Positions 54,661 through 63,420 of a DNA stretch of 64,000 bases are shown here, in pieces. Position numbers and translations under genes: made by a program. A model generated the notes under the pieces. That model worked only from the letters and a program-made list of their open reading frames with translations, was not told the origin of the DNA and did no database searches. Source of the stretch: Mycobacterium sp. UM_WGJ (lineage in GTDB: Bacteria > Actinomycetota > Actinomycetes > Mycobacteriales > Mycobacteriaceae). Each line of letters begins with the position of its first letter. Position 1 is the stretch's first letter. The stretch is taken from the NCBI RefSeq assembly GCF_000455125.1, contig NZ_AUWR01000008.1, positions 124,001 to 188,000 on the forward strand. Direction: 5' to 3'.

Positions 54661-56222
54661 CCGCTGATCTCGCGCAACTGTCCCTTGGCGATCTTGCCGC
54701 CGGATGAGCGCGGCAACTCGTCGATGACGACAAGGCGTTCCGGCAACAGCTCTTTGGACACCCCGAGCGCCAGCAGGTGTTCGACAAGCTCGGCCAATTC
54801 CAAGGTGCCGGCGCCCGCGCGCGCCACCTCCGCGAGTTCGGCGTAGACGCACACCTTCTCGCCGAACACCTCGTCGCGCATCGGCACCGCGGCGGCCACC
54901 GCGATCGCCGGATGGGTCATCACCGCGTCTTCGACCTGGGCGGCGCTGATGTTCTTGCCGCCGCGCAGAATGAAATCCGACGTCCGGCCGGTGACGCTGA
55001 GATAGCCGTCGGCGTCGATCTCGCAGATGTCGCCCATCCGCATCCAGCCGTCGGCGGTGAACAGCTTGTCGTGATCAACTCCGTTGAGATAGCCGAGGCT
55101 GGTGGCCGGGCCACGGCAGGCGGGCTGCCCCCGGCCGGTGTCGGTCACGTCGGTGTTGCCGTCCTCGCCGCCGAACAACCGGACCGCCATCTCGGGCACG
55201 ATGCGCCCACCGGTGCGCAACCGCCGCTGCAACGTGTCGTCGAGCGTGGTGGCGCTGAGCACGCCGGTCTCATTGGATCCGTAGAACTGCAGGATTTTCG
55301 CGCCGGTCAGCTCCTCGAACTCCGCGGCCGGCCGGTAGGGCAACGCCTCGCCGCCGGTGAACACCACCCGCAACGAGCTCAAGTCGAACTCGCGGCTGGC
55401 CGGATCCGCCATCATCATGGTCAATTGAGTGCTGACACAGCACAATACGGTGACCCGATGACGAGCTATCGCGGCACAGGTCGCGGCTGCGGTGAAGCGG
55501 TCCAACAGGATTGCCGTGGCGCCGAGGTGGATCGGAGTGGTGTGGCTGGTCCAGAGCCCGAAGCCGAACGGCGTGGGAATGACGGGCAGGAAGACGTCGT
55601 CGTGACTCAACCGCCCGTTGGCGACGGCCAGCTGGTGAAAGTAGTGCCAACGGTTCTGGGTGTGCACCACACACTTGGGCAGCCCGGTGGTACCGGAGGT
55701 GGAGTTGATCAAGAAGACGTCATCGGCGCCGAGTTGCGGACCCGGTACGCCGATTTCGGCGGCAGCCTGCAGCTCATCGATGCTCAGCGTCGCGATCTCG
55801 AGTCCTGCCGCGGCGGCGTGCCGCTGCTCATCGGTGATCAGTAGCCGGGCCTGCGAAGCGGCCAGAATCGCAGCCACCTCACGAGTTCCGGCCCGGGCAC
55901 CGATACCGACCACGATCGCCCCGCAGCGCTCGATCGCCACGAACAGCACATGGATGGCCACGGCATCGCGATGCCATACCGCGATCCGGTCTCCGGTGCG
56001 CACTCCGGCTCCGGCCAGCCGCGCCGCCAATGCGTCTGCCGCGGTGTCGAATTCCTGCCACGTCAAGCCCGCGCCGAGATAGTCCAGATAAGCGTCCCGG
56101 GCAGGGAATCGTCGGGCGTTGCGGCGCACCGCATCCGACAGCGTGGTCTGCGACCACCAGCCGACGGCGTGATACCGGGCGGCCTCGACGGCGGTGTAAG
56201 CCGGTGTATCCCAGTGAGGCAC
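54651..56222 (-). CDS. AMP-forming acyl-CoA synthetase / ligase
   Basis: A 523-residue adenylate-forming enzyme. The AMP motif STSGTTGLPK is at about residues 172-181, then GWMRMGDICEIDADGYLSV, the hinge GRTSDFILRGGKNIS, and the catalytic Lys near the end in RSSGGKIAKGQLREI. It activates a carboxylic acid with ATP and joins it to CoA. The substrate class is not visible; the sequence recalls benzoate/cyclohexane-carboxylate-type ligases as well as medium-chain acyl ligases. It is 17 bp downstream of the SDR gene on the same strand, so the two form an operon. Confidence 0.9.
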   Translation of the reverse strand: MPHWDTPAYTAVEAARYHAVGWWSQTTLSDAVRRNARRFPARDAYLDYLGAGLTWQEFDTAADALAARLAGAGVRTGDRIAVWHRDAVAIHVLFVAIERCGAIVVGIGARAGTREVAAILAASQARLLITDEQRHAAAAGLEIATLSIDELQAAAEIGVPGPQLGADDVFLINSTSGTTGLPKCVVHTQNRWHYFHQLAVANGRLSHDDVFLPVIPTPFGFGLWTSHTTPIHLGATAILLDRFTAAATCAAIARHRVTVLCCVSTQLTMMMADPASREFDLSSLRVVFTGGEALPYRPAAEFEELTGAKILQFYGSNETGVLSATTLDDTLQRRLRTGGRIVPEMAVRLFGGEDGNTDVTDTGRGQPACRGPATSLGYLNGVDHDKLFTADGWMRMGDICEIDADGYLSVTGRTSDFILRGGKNISAAQVEDAVMTHPAIAVAAAVPMRDEVFGEKVCVYAELAEVARAGAGTLELAELVEHLLALGVSKELLPERLVVIDELPRSSGGKIAKGQLREISGHS

Positions 56223-56239
56223 GGGCCGCCTCCGATCAG

Positions 56240-57076
56240 TCAGTAGATGTAGTCTTCGCCGCTCGCTCGCACGGTGATGTCACTGATACTGATGCCCCAG
56301 GGCTGGTCGATGACGTGCACCACCGCCTCGGCGAGGTCTTCGGGGGTGATCAGCCAGTACTTCACCGAGTCGATGTCGGTCTGCTCAGGCTCCAAGGTGC
56401 CCTCGGCGAACGCGGTGACCGACCGCATGTAGCTCTCACCGCGTGATCCCACGATGCCCATGATCGCGGAGCCGTTGACCACGCCGCTGCCGAGATTGGT
56501 GCCCAGCACACCGGTCGGCTTGACCGTGGTCACCTTGATCTTCCCCTTCGCCTCGCTGCGCAGCGAGTCCGACAGGACGGCGACCGCGGCCTTGGTCGCG
56601 CTGTAGACCCCCGAGCCGGCCACACCGGCGTTGCCGTAGATCGACGAGATGTTGACGACGTGGCCGCGGCCTTGGGCGATCATCTGGTCGTAGACGGCCG
56701 AAATGCCGTTCACCACGCCCTTGATGTTGATGTCGATCGCCCGGTGCCAGTGCTGCCAGGCCTTGTCGTGATCGGCGAAATAGGCCAGCGGCATCACGCC
56801 GGCATTGTTGACGATCACGTCCACCGCGCCGAAGGTCTGCACCGCGTGCTGCACGGCGGCCTTCATCTGCTCGATGTCGGTGACGTCGGCGACCTGATGG
56901 GTGCCCGACAGGCCGGCCGCGCGAATCCCGTCGAAGACGGCCGCAAGGTTCTCGGCGCCGATGTCGACGCCGACCACGTGGGCTCCGGCGGCGGCGCACT
57001 TCTCGGCGATCAGTTTGCCGAATCCACCGCCGGCACCGGTGATGACGACGACTTTATCCTTCAGGTGCTGCGACAT
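56240..57076 (-). CDS. SDR family oxidoreductase
   Basis: A 278-residue classical SDR. The cofactor motif is VVITGAGGGFGKLIAEKCAA at about residues 9-28, NNAG is intact, Ser lies in NISSIYG, and Tyr/Lys in YSATKAA. The C-terminal helix region is extended by about 25 residues with LITPEDLAEAVVHVIDQPWG. It reads like the 3-oxoacyl/alcohol dehydrogenases of lipid metabolism, but it lacks the mycofactocin signature. It is the first gene of a pair with the acyl-CoA synthetase and is divergent from the glycoside hydrolase gene. Confidence 0.87.
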   Translation of the reverse strand: MSQHLKDKVVVITGAGGGFGKLIAEKCAAAGAHVVGVDIGAENLAAVFDGIRAAGLSGTHQVADVTDIEQMKAAVQHAVQTFGAVDVIVNNAGVMPLAYFADHDKAWQHWHRAIDINIKGVVNGISAVYDQMIAQGRGHVVNISSIYGNAGVAGSGVYSATKAAVAVLSDSLRSEAKGKIKVTTVKPTGVLGTNLGSGVVNGSAIMGIVGSRGESYMRSVTAFAEGTLEPEQTDIDSVKYWLITPEDLAEAVVHVIDQPWGISISDITVRASGEDYIY

Positions 57077-57188
57077 AGTCGGCCAGTTTAGGTGGCCGCT
57101 GTCGCCCCGGGTGTCACCGCCCGATTTGCTCGGCGACAGGCCGGGCGTTCGAACGCCCGCCGACGGGATTGGAAGCTATGGTCACTTC

Positions 57189-58301
57189 GTGAAGCGTCGA
57201 ACGGCACTGGGGCTCCCCCTTCTGCTGGCGGCGGGTCCCACTTTGAGCCGGCTCCCGCTCGCCGGCGCGGACCCCGGCCGGTGGTCGATCGACCGGGTTA
57301 ATCGCTGGTATCAGGCGCAGGGTTGGCCGGTCGGCTCCAACTACATCACCTCCACCGCGGTCAATCAGCTCGAGATGTTTCAGCCGGGCACCTTCGATCT
57401 GCGGCGGATCGACTCCGAGTTGGGCTGGGCCCGATCGGCGGGGTTCAACACGGTGCGGGTGTTCCTGCACGACCAGCTGTGGGCCGCCGATCAGCGGGGC
57501 TTCCAGTACCGTCTGGGCCAGTTCGTGGCGGTCGCGGCCCGCCACCGCATCAAGCCGATGTTCGTGCTGTTCGATTCCTGCTGGGACCCGCACCCCAAGG
57601 CTGGGCCACAGTTGGCCCCGCGAGTCGGCATCCACAATTCGCGATGGGTGCAAAGCCCCGGTGCCGACCGACTGGGTGACCGCAACTACTACCGCACCCT
57701 GCGGGACTACGTCACCGGCGTGATGACCCAGTTCCGGTACGACGAACGGATCCTGGCCTGGGACCTGTGGAACGAGCCGGACAACATGGCCCGCGAATAC
57801 AGCGCCGTCGAACGGTCGGACAAGCTGGATTACATCAGCGACCTGCTGCCGCAGGTGTTCAGTTGGGCCCGGTCCGTCGATGCGCGTCAGCCGCTGACCA
57901 GTGGGATCTGGGAGGGCTCGCGTCAGGGCAGCACGATCGTCAACACCCAACTGGGCAGCTCCGACGTCATCACGTTCCACTCCTACGACAAGCCGGCCAC
58001 ATTCAGTGACCGCATCGCCGAATTGGCGCCCCTGGGCCGGCCGATAATGTGCACCGAGTATCTGGCTCGTACCCGCGGCAACACCATCGACGGGATTCTG
58101 CCGATCATGAAGCGCCACAATGTGGGCGCCTACAACTGGGGCTTCGTCGCCGGGCGAACCCAGACCTACCTGCCGTGGGACTCCTGGGACAATCCCTACA
58201 CCGCCGAGCCGCAGGTCTGGTTCCACGATCTGGTGCAACCAACCGGGCGCGCATACCGGAATCTGGAGATCCTGACGATCAGCAACCTCACCGGCCGCTG
58301 A
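57189..58301 (+). CDS. Secreted glycoside hydrolase, GH5-like (cellulase family)
   Basis: A 370-residue protein. The N-terminus MKRRTALGLPLLLAAGPTL is a signal peptide with twin Arg, so Tat or Sec export is likely; cleavage is near AGA-DPG. The mature domain is a TIM barrel: the acid/base Glu is in LAWDLWNEPDN (about residue 197), the nucleophile Glu in MCTEYLART (about 289), and aromatic SCWDP and YNWGFVAGR line the cleft. This is the clan GH-A, GH5-type pattern for beta-1,4-glucan or mannan cleavage. The true substrate is unknown, and a cell-wall glycan or host polysaccharide are both possible. GTG 57189. Confidence 0.85.
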   Translation: MKRRTALGLPLLLAAGPTLSRLPLAGADPGRWSIDRVNRWYQAQGWPVGSNYITSTAVNQLEMFQPGTFDLRRIDSELGWARSAGFNTVRVFLHDQLWAADQRGFQYRLGQFVAVAARHRIKPMFVLFDSCWDPHPKAGPQLAPRVGIHNSRWVQSPGADRLGDRNYYRTLRDYVTGVMTQFRYDERILAWDLWNEPDNMAREYSAVERSDKLDYISDLLPQVFSWARSVDARQPLTSGIWEGSRQGSTIVNTQLGSSDVITFHSYDKPATFSDRIAELAPLGRPIMCTEYLARTRGNTIDGILPIMKRHNVGAYNWGFVAGRTQTYLPWDSWDNPYTAEPQVWFHDLVQPTGRAYRNLEILTISNLTGR

Positions 58302-58417
58302 CCGGCAACGTACCCGGCACGCCACCAGGGAATCGGGCGATGTTGGCGCTACCGGCTGATAGCGGCGCGGTTCAGTGATGAAATCATGGGCGGCAATGTC
58401 GTGGTGAGGAGTCGGTG

Positions 58418-60214
58418 ATGAGCGAGACCGCGTCGGGTCCGCGGGCTGGGTCACGGGTGGGGCGTTATCTTCTCAAACAACTGCTGGGACGCGGCACCAC
58501 CGGTTCGGTCTACGAGGCGGTCGACACACACAAGGACCGCACCGCCGCGCTCAAACTGCTGGCGCCGGCGTTGGGCGGGAATCCGGCGTTCCGCGAGTGG
58601 CTGCAGCGCGAGGTGCTGGTCGTCGGTCGGGTGCAGGAACCGCACGTGGTGCCGGTTCGCGACTACGGCGAACTCGACGGCCAGGTGTTCATCGATATGC
58701 CGCTGGTGGCCGGTGACGACCTGGCCGCGGTGCTGAAGCGCAACGGGGTGCTGCCTCCCTCACGTGCGGTGAACGTGGTGTGGCAGGCGGCCTCGGCCCT
58801 GGATGCCGCGCACAGCGCCGGGGTCATCCACCGCGGCATCAAGCCGCGCAACATCCTGCTGACCAGTGATGATTTCGTCTATCTGGTGGATTTCGGATTG
58901 GCCGGCGCCCCCGGTGCCGAGGCGGCCGATGCCGAGAACGCCGGTGCCCGCTGGAAGTACGCGGCGCCGGAGCTGTTCTCCGGCAGTGATTTCGGGCCGG
59001 CCGTCGACGTCTATGCGCTGGCATGTGTGCTCTACCAGTGCTTGACGGGTTCTCCGCCGTACCGCGCCGACAGCCTCAAGATGCTGGCCAACGCGCATCA
59101 GAACAAACCGATTCCGCGGCCCAGCCTTGCCGGCGCCACCATCCCGGCCGGCTTGGACGAGGTCGTCGCCAAAGGCATGGCCAAGGACCCGCAGGAGCGT
59201 TATGCCAGCGCCGCGGAGCTGGCGACCGCGGCCTATCAGGCGCTCAGCGCGCCCGACCAGCACCGGACGCTGCAGATCTATGAGACCAGCCAGCAGTCCA
59301 CCCCGCCGCTGATCGAACCGTCACAGCCGAGCGCGCCGCCGGTGGCGGCGACCGAGGTGGCGGCGACCGAGGTGGCGGCGGCCGAGGTGGCGGCGGCCAC
59401 CCCGCCGGTGCCCCCCGCTGCGGCGGCCGAGGATCCCCCGGCCCCGGTGCGCGAGGTGCCGGCGGTACCCGAGGTGCCGTCGACCACGCCGCCGGTCCCG
59501 CCCGCCCCGATTCCCGAACCTGTGACCGCGGGCCGTCCCGCCGGGCAGCCCGGCCTGCCGCGCGTCTCGACGGCCGCCGACGACTGGTTCAGTTCGTCAC
59601 GACGACTGCGCCTGTACCCCGAGCCCGCCAAACGCAGGCTGCTGCTGCGGATCGGGGCGGCGCTGATCGTGGTCGTCGGGTTGATCGCCTGGATGACGAA
59701 CCGATCGGGTTCTGACGAACTGGCCGCCGACGCCGACACCTCGCAAACCGCCGCGGGAGCGAGTCAGCCCACGACGACGGTGTCCTCGGCCGAGGCGCAG
59801 GCTCGCCTGCTCAAGCTGCTGCCGTCGGGCTATCCCCAGGATGCCTGTACGGCATCCGCGCCGTCGGGCGGGGCCATCGCCGAGGTGACGTGTGGCCGCA
59901 ACACCGACCCCGGCGGTCCGCCGGCTGCGACCTACACCTTGTTCTCCGACGCCACTGCGCTGCGCCAGAGCTTCGACAACACCGTGCAGGCCACCACCGT
60001 CGTCAACTGCCCGGGCCGGATCCAGTCGCCGGGCGCCTGGCATCGCACCGCCACACCGGACAAGACCGCCGGAACACTGCTGTGTGGCATGCGGCAGGGG
60101 TCTCCCGTGCTGGTCTGGACCAATGACACCAACCTGGTGATCGGCTCACTGCGGACTGAGCGAAACACGCCCACCCTGGAGCAGTTCTACACCTGGTGGA
60201 GTTCGCACTCCTGA
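58418..60214 (+). CDS. Membrane Ser/Thr kinase-like protein lacking the catalytic-loop Asp
   Basis: A 598-residue Hanks-type kinase protein. Residues 15-285 form the kinase domain: Gly loop LGRGTTGSVYEA, ATP Lys46 in AALKLL, Glu65, Asn145, DFG at 158-160 and YAAPELF. The catalytic loop reads IHRGIKPRN instead of HRDxKxxN, so the catalytic Asp at 140 is Gly (codon GGC at 58835-58837). Residues 290-400 are a Pro/Ala-rich linker with a 15-bp tandem repeat. One membrane segment lies at about 408-430, then an outer domain of about 165 residues with four Cys. ATG 58418 follows AGGAG. It may be a signalling pseudokinase, or the change could be a single-base error. Confidence 0.88.
   Translation: MSETASGPRAGSRVGRYLLKQLLGRGTTGSVYEAVDTHKDRTAALKLLAPALGGNPAFREWLQREVLVVGRVQEPHVVPVRDYGELDGQVFIDMPLVAGDDLAAVLKRNGVLPPSRAVNVVWQAASALDAAHSAGVIHRGIKPRNILLTSDDFVYLVDFGLAGAPGAEAADAENAGARWKYAAPELFSGSDFGPAVDVYALACVLYQCLTGSPPYRADSLKMLANAHQNKPIPRPSLAGATIPAGLDEVVAKGMAKDPQERYASAAELATAAYQALSAPDQHRTLQIYETSQQSTPPLIEPSQPSAPPVAATEVAATEVAAAEVAAATPPVPPAAAAEDPPAPVREVPAVPEVPSTTPPVPPAPIPEPVTAGRPAGQPGLPRVSTAADDWFSSSRRLRLYPEPAKRRLLLRIGAALIVVVGLIAWMTNRSGSDELAADADTSQTAAGASQPTTTVSSAEAQARLLKLLPSGYPQDACTASAPSGGAIAEVTCGRNTDPGGPPAATYTLFSDATALRQSFDNTVQATTVVNCPGRIQSPGAWHRTATPDKTAGTLLCGMRQGSPVLVWTNDTNLVIGSLRTERNTPTLEQFYTWWSSHS
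59341..59400 (+). repeat. Four tandem 15-bp repeats in the kinase linker
   Basis: Four copies of a 15-bp unit (GGTGGCGGCGACCGA; copies 3 and 4 differ by one and three bases) encode the repeats VAATE, VAATE, VAAAE and VAAAT in the linker before the membrane segment. Length variation between strains is likely. Confidence 0.85.
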
Positions 60215-60381
60215 CCGTCGATCCTGCAGAGGCCAATAAACGCGGCTGTCAAATCCGTTAGGATTTTCGACTTGGAGTCACTGCATCACCCGGCGGTTCA
60301 GCGAGGCTCGACGAAGGAGAGGCGAAGCGCCAACCGCCGCAGGAAGCCCGAGATCCAGTCGAACCGAGGAGTCAGCCAATA

Positions 60382-61428
60382 ATGAAGTTCTTCACTACTG
60401 CCGTGGCAGCCGCAGGCGCGTTGGCCGCAGCCGGAGCCGTGACCGCCGCAACCGCCAGTGCGGACGGCGACGCCGCCCCCTCGACCCACCCGATCGGCAC
60501 CCAGGGCACCGTGGAGAACGGCGGTGTCATCCAGGGCTGGACCGTCAGTGACCTGCGGCCCAGCTCCGACGCCATCCCCTACCAGCCGCGCGGCACCCTG
60601 TGGGAGGCCACCGCCACCGACGTGGCCATCCAGGGCAACGTCACCCCGGTGATCGCCAACCTCGGCGCGCGCTCAGCGAGCGGTCAGACCTACCCCGCGT
60701 TGTTCGGGGTGGCCACCGCGCAGGGCGTGAACCCGGCCAACCTGACGCAAGGCCAGAAGACCACCGGCAAGGTCTACTTCGACGTCACCGGCGACGCGCC
60801 CAACAGCGCGGTCTACCAGGGTGCCGGCCAAGACCTGCTGGTCTGGACCCCCGCCGCGCCGACCACACCGGCCGGCGGTTCGTCGGGCCCGGCGGCCACC
60901 GGTTCACAGCGGGCCTCCGGTCCGGCGGCCACCGGAACCAAGCCCGGCGCCGAGGGCGCCGCGGCCGCTACCGAGACCACGCCGGCTGCCGCCGGTAGCC
61001 AGGGAACCCCGCTGCCCGCGAGCAGCCAGGGCACCCCACTGCCGGCCGAGGCCGGCGGCACTTCCGCCGCGGCCAGCGACTCGGAGGTTCCGGCCGCCAC
61101 GGGCACCTCGGGGTCACAGACCCAGGCCGGCGCGGGCAGCGCGGAAGCGGCGGCTCCCGCCAGCGGCCCGGCGCCGTCCTCGCAACAGACCCCGGGTACG
61201 CCGGCCCAGTCCGAGGCGTCGGCTGCCGCCGGCAGCTCGGGTACGCCGCTCCCCGCGGAGGCGCCCGGCGCGTCGACGACGGAAGCGACCGGCACGGCTG
61301 GTACCGCGGGTACCGGTTCGGAAGGCACCACGTCGGCCGGCGCCGGAAACCAGGGCACGCCGATTCCGGCCGCCACCGCCGGTACTCCGGCAGCCAACGG
61401 CGCGAACGGCTCGACCACGTCGAACTGA
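60382..61428 (+). CDS. MPT63-like (DUF1942) secreted protein with a long repetitive tail
   Basis: A 348-residue protein with signal peptide MKFFTTAVAAAGALAAAGAV, cleaved near ASA-DGD. Residues 35-150 are an MPT63/DUF1942 immunoglobulin-like domain: HPIGTQGTV, GWTVSDLRPSSDAIPY, LWEATATDVAIQGNVTPVI, TGKVYFDVTGDAP. The remaining about 190 residues are Ala/Gly/Thr/Pro-rich, with GTPLPA repeated three times (once as GTPIPA). MPT63 is a secreted antigen of unknown function; the tail is far longer than in MPT63, which ends after the domain. A strong hairpin follows the gene, and a paralogue lies 144 bp downstream. Confidence 0.88.
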   Translation: MKFFTTAVAAAGALAAAGAVTAATASADGDAAPSTHPIGTQGTVENGGVIQGWTVSDLRPSSDAIPYQPRGTLWEATATDVAIQGNVTPVIANLGARSASGQTYPALFGVATAQGVNPANLTQGQKTTGKVYFDVTGDAPNSAVYQGAGQDLLVWTPAAPTTPAGGSSGPAATGSQRASGPAATGTKPGAEGAAAATETTPAAAGSQGTPLPASSQGTPLPAEAGGTSAAASDSEVPAATGTSGSQTQAGAGSAEAAAPASGPAPSSQQTPGTPAQSEASAAAGSSGTPLPAEAPGASTTEATGTAGTAGTGSEGTTSAGAGNQGTPIPAATAGTPAANGANGSTTSN

Positions 61429-61443
61429 CCGAAGTTCATCGCC

Positions 61444-61482
61444 AGTGCGGCCCGGCCTCGCTACCGCGAGCCGGGCCGCACT
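61444..61482 (+). terminator. Strong hairpin terminator between the two MPT63-like genes
   Basis: AGTGCGGCCCGGC (61444-61456) pairs perfectly with 61470-61482, and an inner TCGC/GCGA stem continues it after one bulged base. No T-run follows, as usual in mycobacterial hairpin terminators. It starts 16 bp after the first gene's stop. Confidence 0.75.
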
Positions 61483-61572
61483 CGTTCCTGGGTAGCCTGG
61501 TCCCCAGCCCGTTACGATGCAGTACTTGAGTACCAATTTGTCGGCATGCAGCCGATTTGAGGAGACAGTCCC

Positions 61573-62235
61573 ATGAAGTCCATCTCGACCGCCCTGGCCG
61601 CGGGAGCACTGGCCGCCGCGGGCGCCCTCAGCATCGGGATCGCCGGCGCGGACCCTGACCCGGCGCCCGCCCCTGTCACCCACCCGATCGGCACCCAGGG
61701 CACCGTTCCCGAAGGCCCCGGGGTGCATGGCTGGACGATCACCGATCTGCGCCCCAGCTCGGACGCTATCCCCTACCAGCCCCGCGGCGCCCTGTGGGAG
61801 GCCACCGCCACCGACGAGGCGATCCAGGGCACCGTTTTCCCGATCGTCGCCAACCTCAGCGCCCGTTCGGCCAGCGGCCAGAACTACCAGGCTTTGTTCA
61901 CCGTGCCCACCGCGCAGGGCATCGCTCCGGCCGCCCTGACTCAAGGCCAAAAGACCAGCGGCAAGGTCTATTTCGACGTCACCGGCGACGCCCCGAACAC
62001 CCTGGTGTACCAAACCGGCGGCGCGGACCTGATTCGCTGGGTGACCCCGGCTCCGCAGGCACCGGCGCCCGCCGGCGGCGCTCAACTCCCGGCGAGCGGT
62101 GGCAGCAACCGGGCCCCCGCTGCACCGGCTCGCCCCCCGGCGTCGCGGCCCGCGCAACCCGCACCGTCGGCTCCGCCGTCCGGCAGCTCGGGGACTCCGC
62201 TGCCCGAGGGCAGTTCCGGCACACCACTGCCCTGA
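61573..62235 (+). CDS. MPT63-like (DUF1942) secreted protein with GTPLP tail
   Basis: A 220-residue paralogue of the protein at 60382. The signal peptide is MKSISTALAAGALAAAGALS with cleavage near AGA-DPD. The DUF1942 domain has HPIGTQGTV, GWTITDLRPSSDAIPY, LWEATATDEAIQGTVFPIV and TSGKVYFDVTGDAP. The tail is Pro/Ala-rich and the last 16 residues end SSGTPLPEGSSGTPLP, repeating the motif of the neighbour. GAGGAGA precedes ATG 61573. The pair arose by duplication; both should be secreted and anchored or free in the envelope. Confidence 0.88.
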   Translation: MKSISTALAAGALAAAGALSIGIAGADPDPAPAPVTHPIGTQGTVPEGPGVHGWTITDLRPSSDAIPYQPRGALWEATATDEAIQGTVFPIVANLSARSASGQNYQALFTVPTAQGIAPAALTQGQKTSGKVYFDVTGDAPNTLVYQTGGADLIRWVTPAPQAPAPAGGAQLPASGGSNRAPAAPARPPASRPAQPAPSAPPSGSSGTPLPEGSSGTPLP

Positions 62236-62247
62236 TTCAGCGGCTGC

Positions 62248-63420
62248 TCACAGCCCGAACTGGTCGTCGATCAGCCCGAGCCAGATCTGGGCCGCGTCAA
62301 TGGCGACCTTCTCGCTGATGAACGCGTGCTGGGTCCCGGTGTAGATGTCTCGGAATGCTCGCTCGAGGCGGCTGCCTTCGCGGATCGCCGTGGTTCCGGC
62401 CGCCAGATGTGCCCACTCGGCGCAGCTTCTGGCGGTATCGGTGGCGTAGACGGCTGCCACCCGCATGTCGGCCCGCAGTAGTGGCGTCAGGTCTTCGCCT
62501 GCCGCGACGGCGGTTTCGGCTGTGGTGAAGGCCTCGAGCACCAGTAAGCGAGCGGCCCGCCACGCGGCGACGTGGTGTGCCAGATCCTTCTGAAACGTAG
62601 GACGGCTGGCCAACGCCGCCATGTCGCTCATCCGGTACTTGGTGGCTGCCAGCTCGGTCACGTCGTCGAGCATGCTTTTGGCCACACCGAGCGCCCAGGA
62701 TGCGTGGCCCGCGGCGGTCACCGGCATCAGGCCCATCCGAGCTGCCGGCGAGGCTCCTCGAAGGGGGGAACGGCAGAACAGTGGAAAGGTCCGGCTCCCT
62801 GGTACGAACACGTCCTGGGCGCTGTAGTCGTAGGAGCCGGTTCCCTTGAGCCCCTGGACATGCCAGCCGTCGTTGAAGGAGATCTGCGCACGTGGGAGCA
62901 CCGCGACCTGCATGTCGGGTATTCCGTCGCTGACCCAGCGCATCTCGCCGTCGTCCATCGGGAGGAAGCCGGCCGCCACATATTGGGAGTGGCCGATACC
63001 CGAGCCGAAGCTCCACGATCCGCTCAACCGGTAGCCGCCGTCGACGGCAACGCCCTGGCCGTTGGGGAAGTATTGGCCGCCCAGTGTGACGTGATTGTCG
63101 TGGGAAGTGAACACCTCAGCGAAACCGTCGTCGGGCAGGTACGCGGCCGCCGCGAACGACGAGGGCATGTTGGCGATACCAACCCAGCCGAATGAGCCGT
63201 CCTGCCATGCCATTTCGATCCAGGTCTCGATCATCTCGGCGAACGACGGCTCGGCGCCGCCGGCGGCGGCGGGATTGAACGCCGACATCAAGCCGGTGCG
63301 CCACATCTCGTCGACGATGGGATCGGTCAGCGTGCGACGCTGCTCGGATGCGACGGCCTCGGCCGCCACCAGCTCGCGCATGCCGCGCGCCAGCGCGGCA
63401 AGGCCGCCGGGCTTGCTCAC
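62248..63420 (-). CDS. Acyl-CoA dehydrogenase-like flavoprotein / monooxygenase
   Basis: A 390-residue protein of the acyl-CoA dehydrogenase fold, Acyl-CoA_dh_2 type. Landmarks are IETWIEMAWQDGSFGWVGI, FPNGQGVAVDGGYRLSGSWS, GSYDYSAQDVFVP and the C-terminal YTGTQHAFISEK. The group includes flavin-dependent monooxygenases such as HsaA as well as dehydrogenases; the catalytic Glu of beta-oxidation enzymes is not obvious, so a hydroxylase role is quite possible. GTG 63420 overlaps the upstream stop as GTGA, so it is translated with the DapB-like gene. Confidence 0.82.
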   Translation of the reverse strand: MSKPGGLAALARGMRELVAAEAVASEQRRTLTDPIVDEMWRTGLMSAFNPAAAGGAEPSFAEMIETWIEMAWQDGSFGWVGIANMPSSFAAAAYLPDDGFAEVFTSHDNHVTLGGQYFPNGQGVAVDGGYRLSGSWSFGSGIGHSQYVAAGFLPMDDGEMRWVSDGIPDMQVAVLPRAQISFNDGWHVQGLKGTGSYDYSAQDVFVPGSRTFPLFCRSPLRGASPAARMGLMPVTAAGHASWALGVAKSMLDDVTELAATKYRMSDMAALASRPTFQKDLAHHVAAWRAARLLVLEAFTTAETAVAAGEDLTPLLRADMRVAAVYATDTARSCAEWAHLAAGTTAIREGSRLERAFRDIYTGTQHAFISEKVAIDAAQIWLGLIDDQFGL

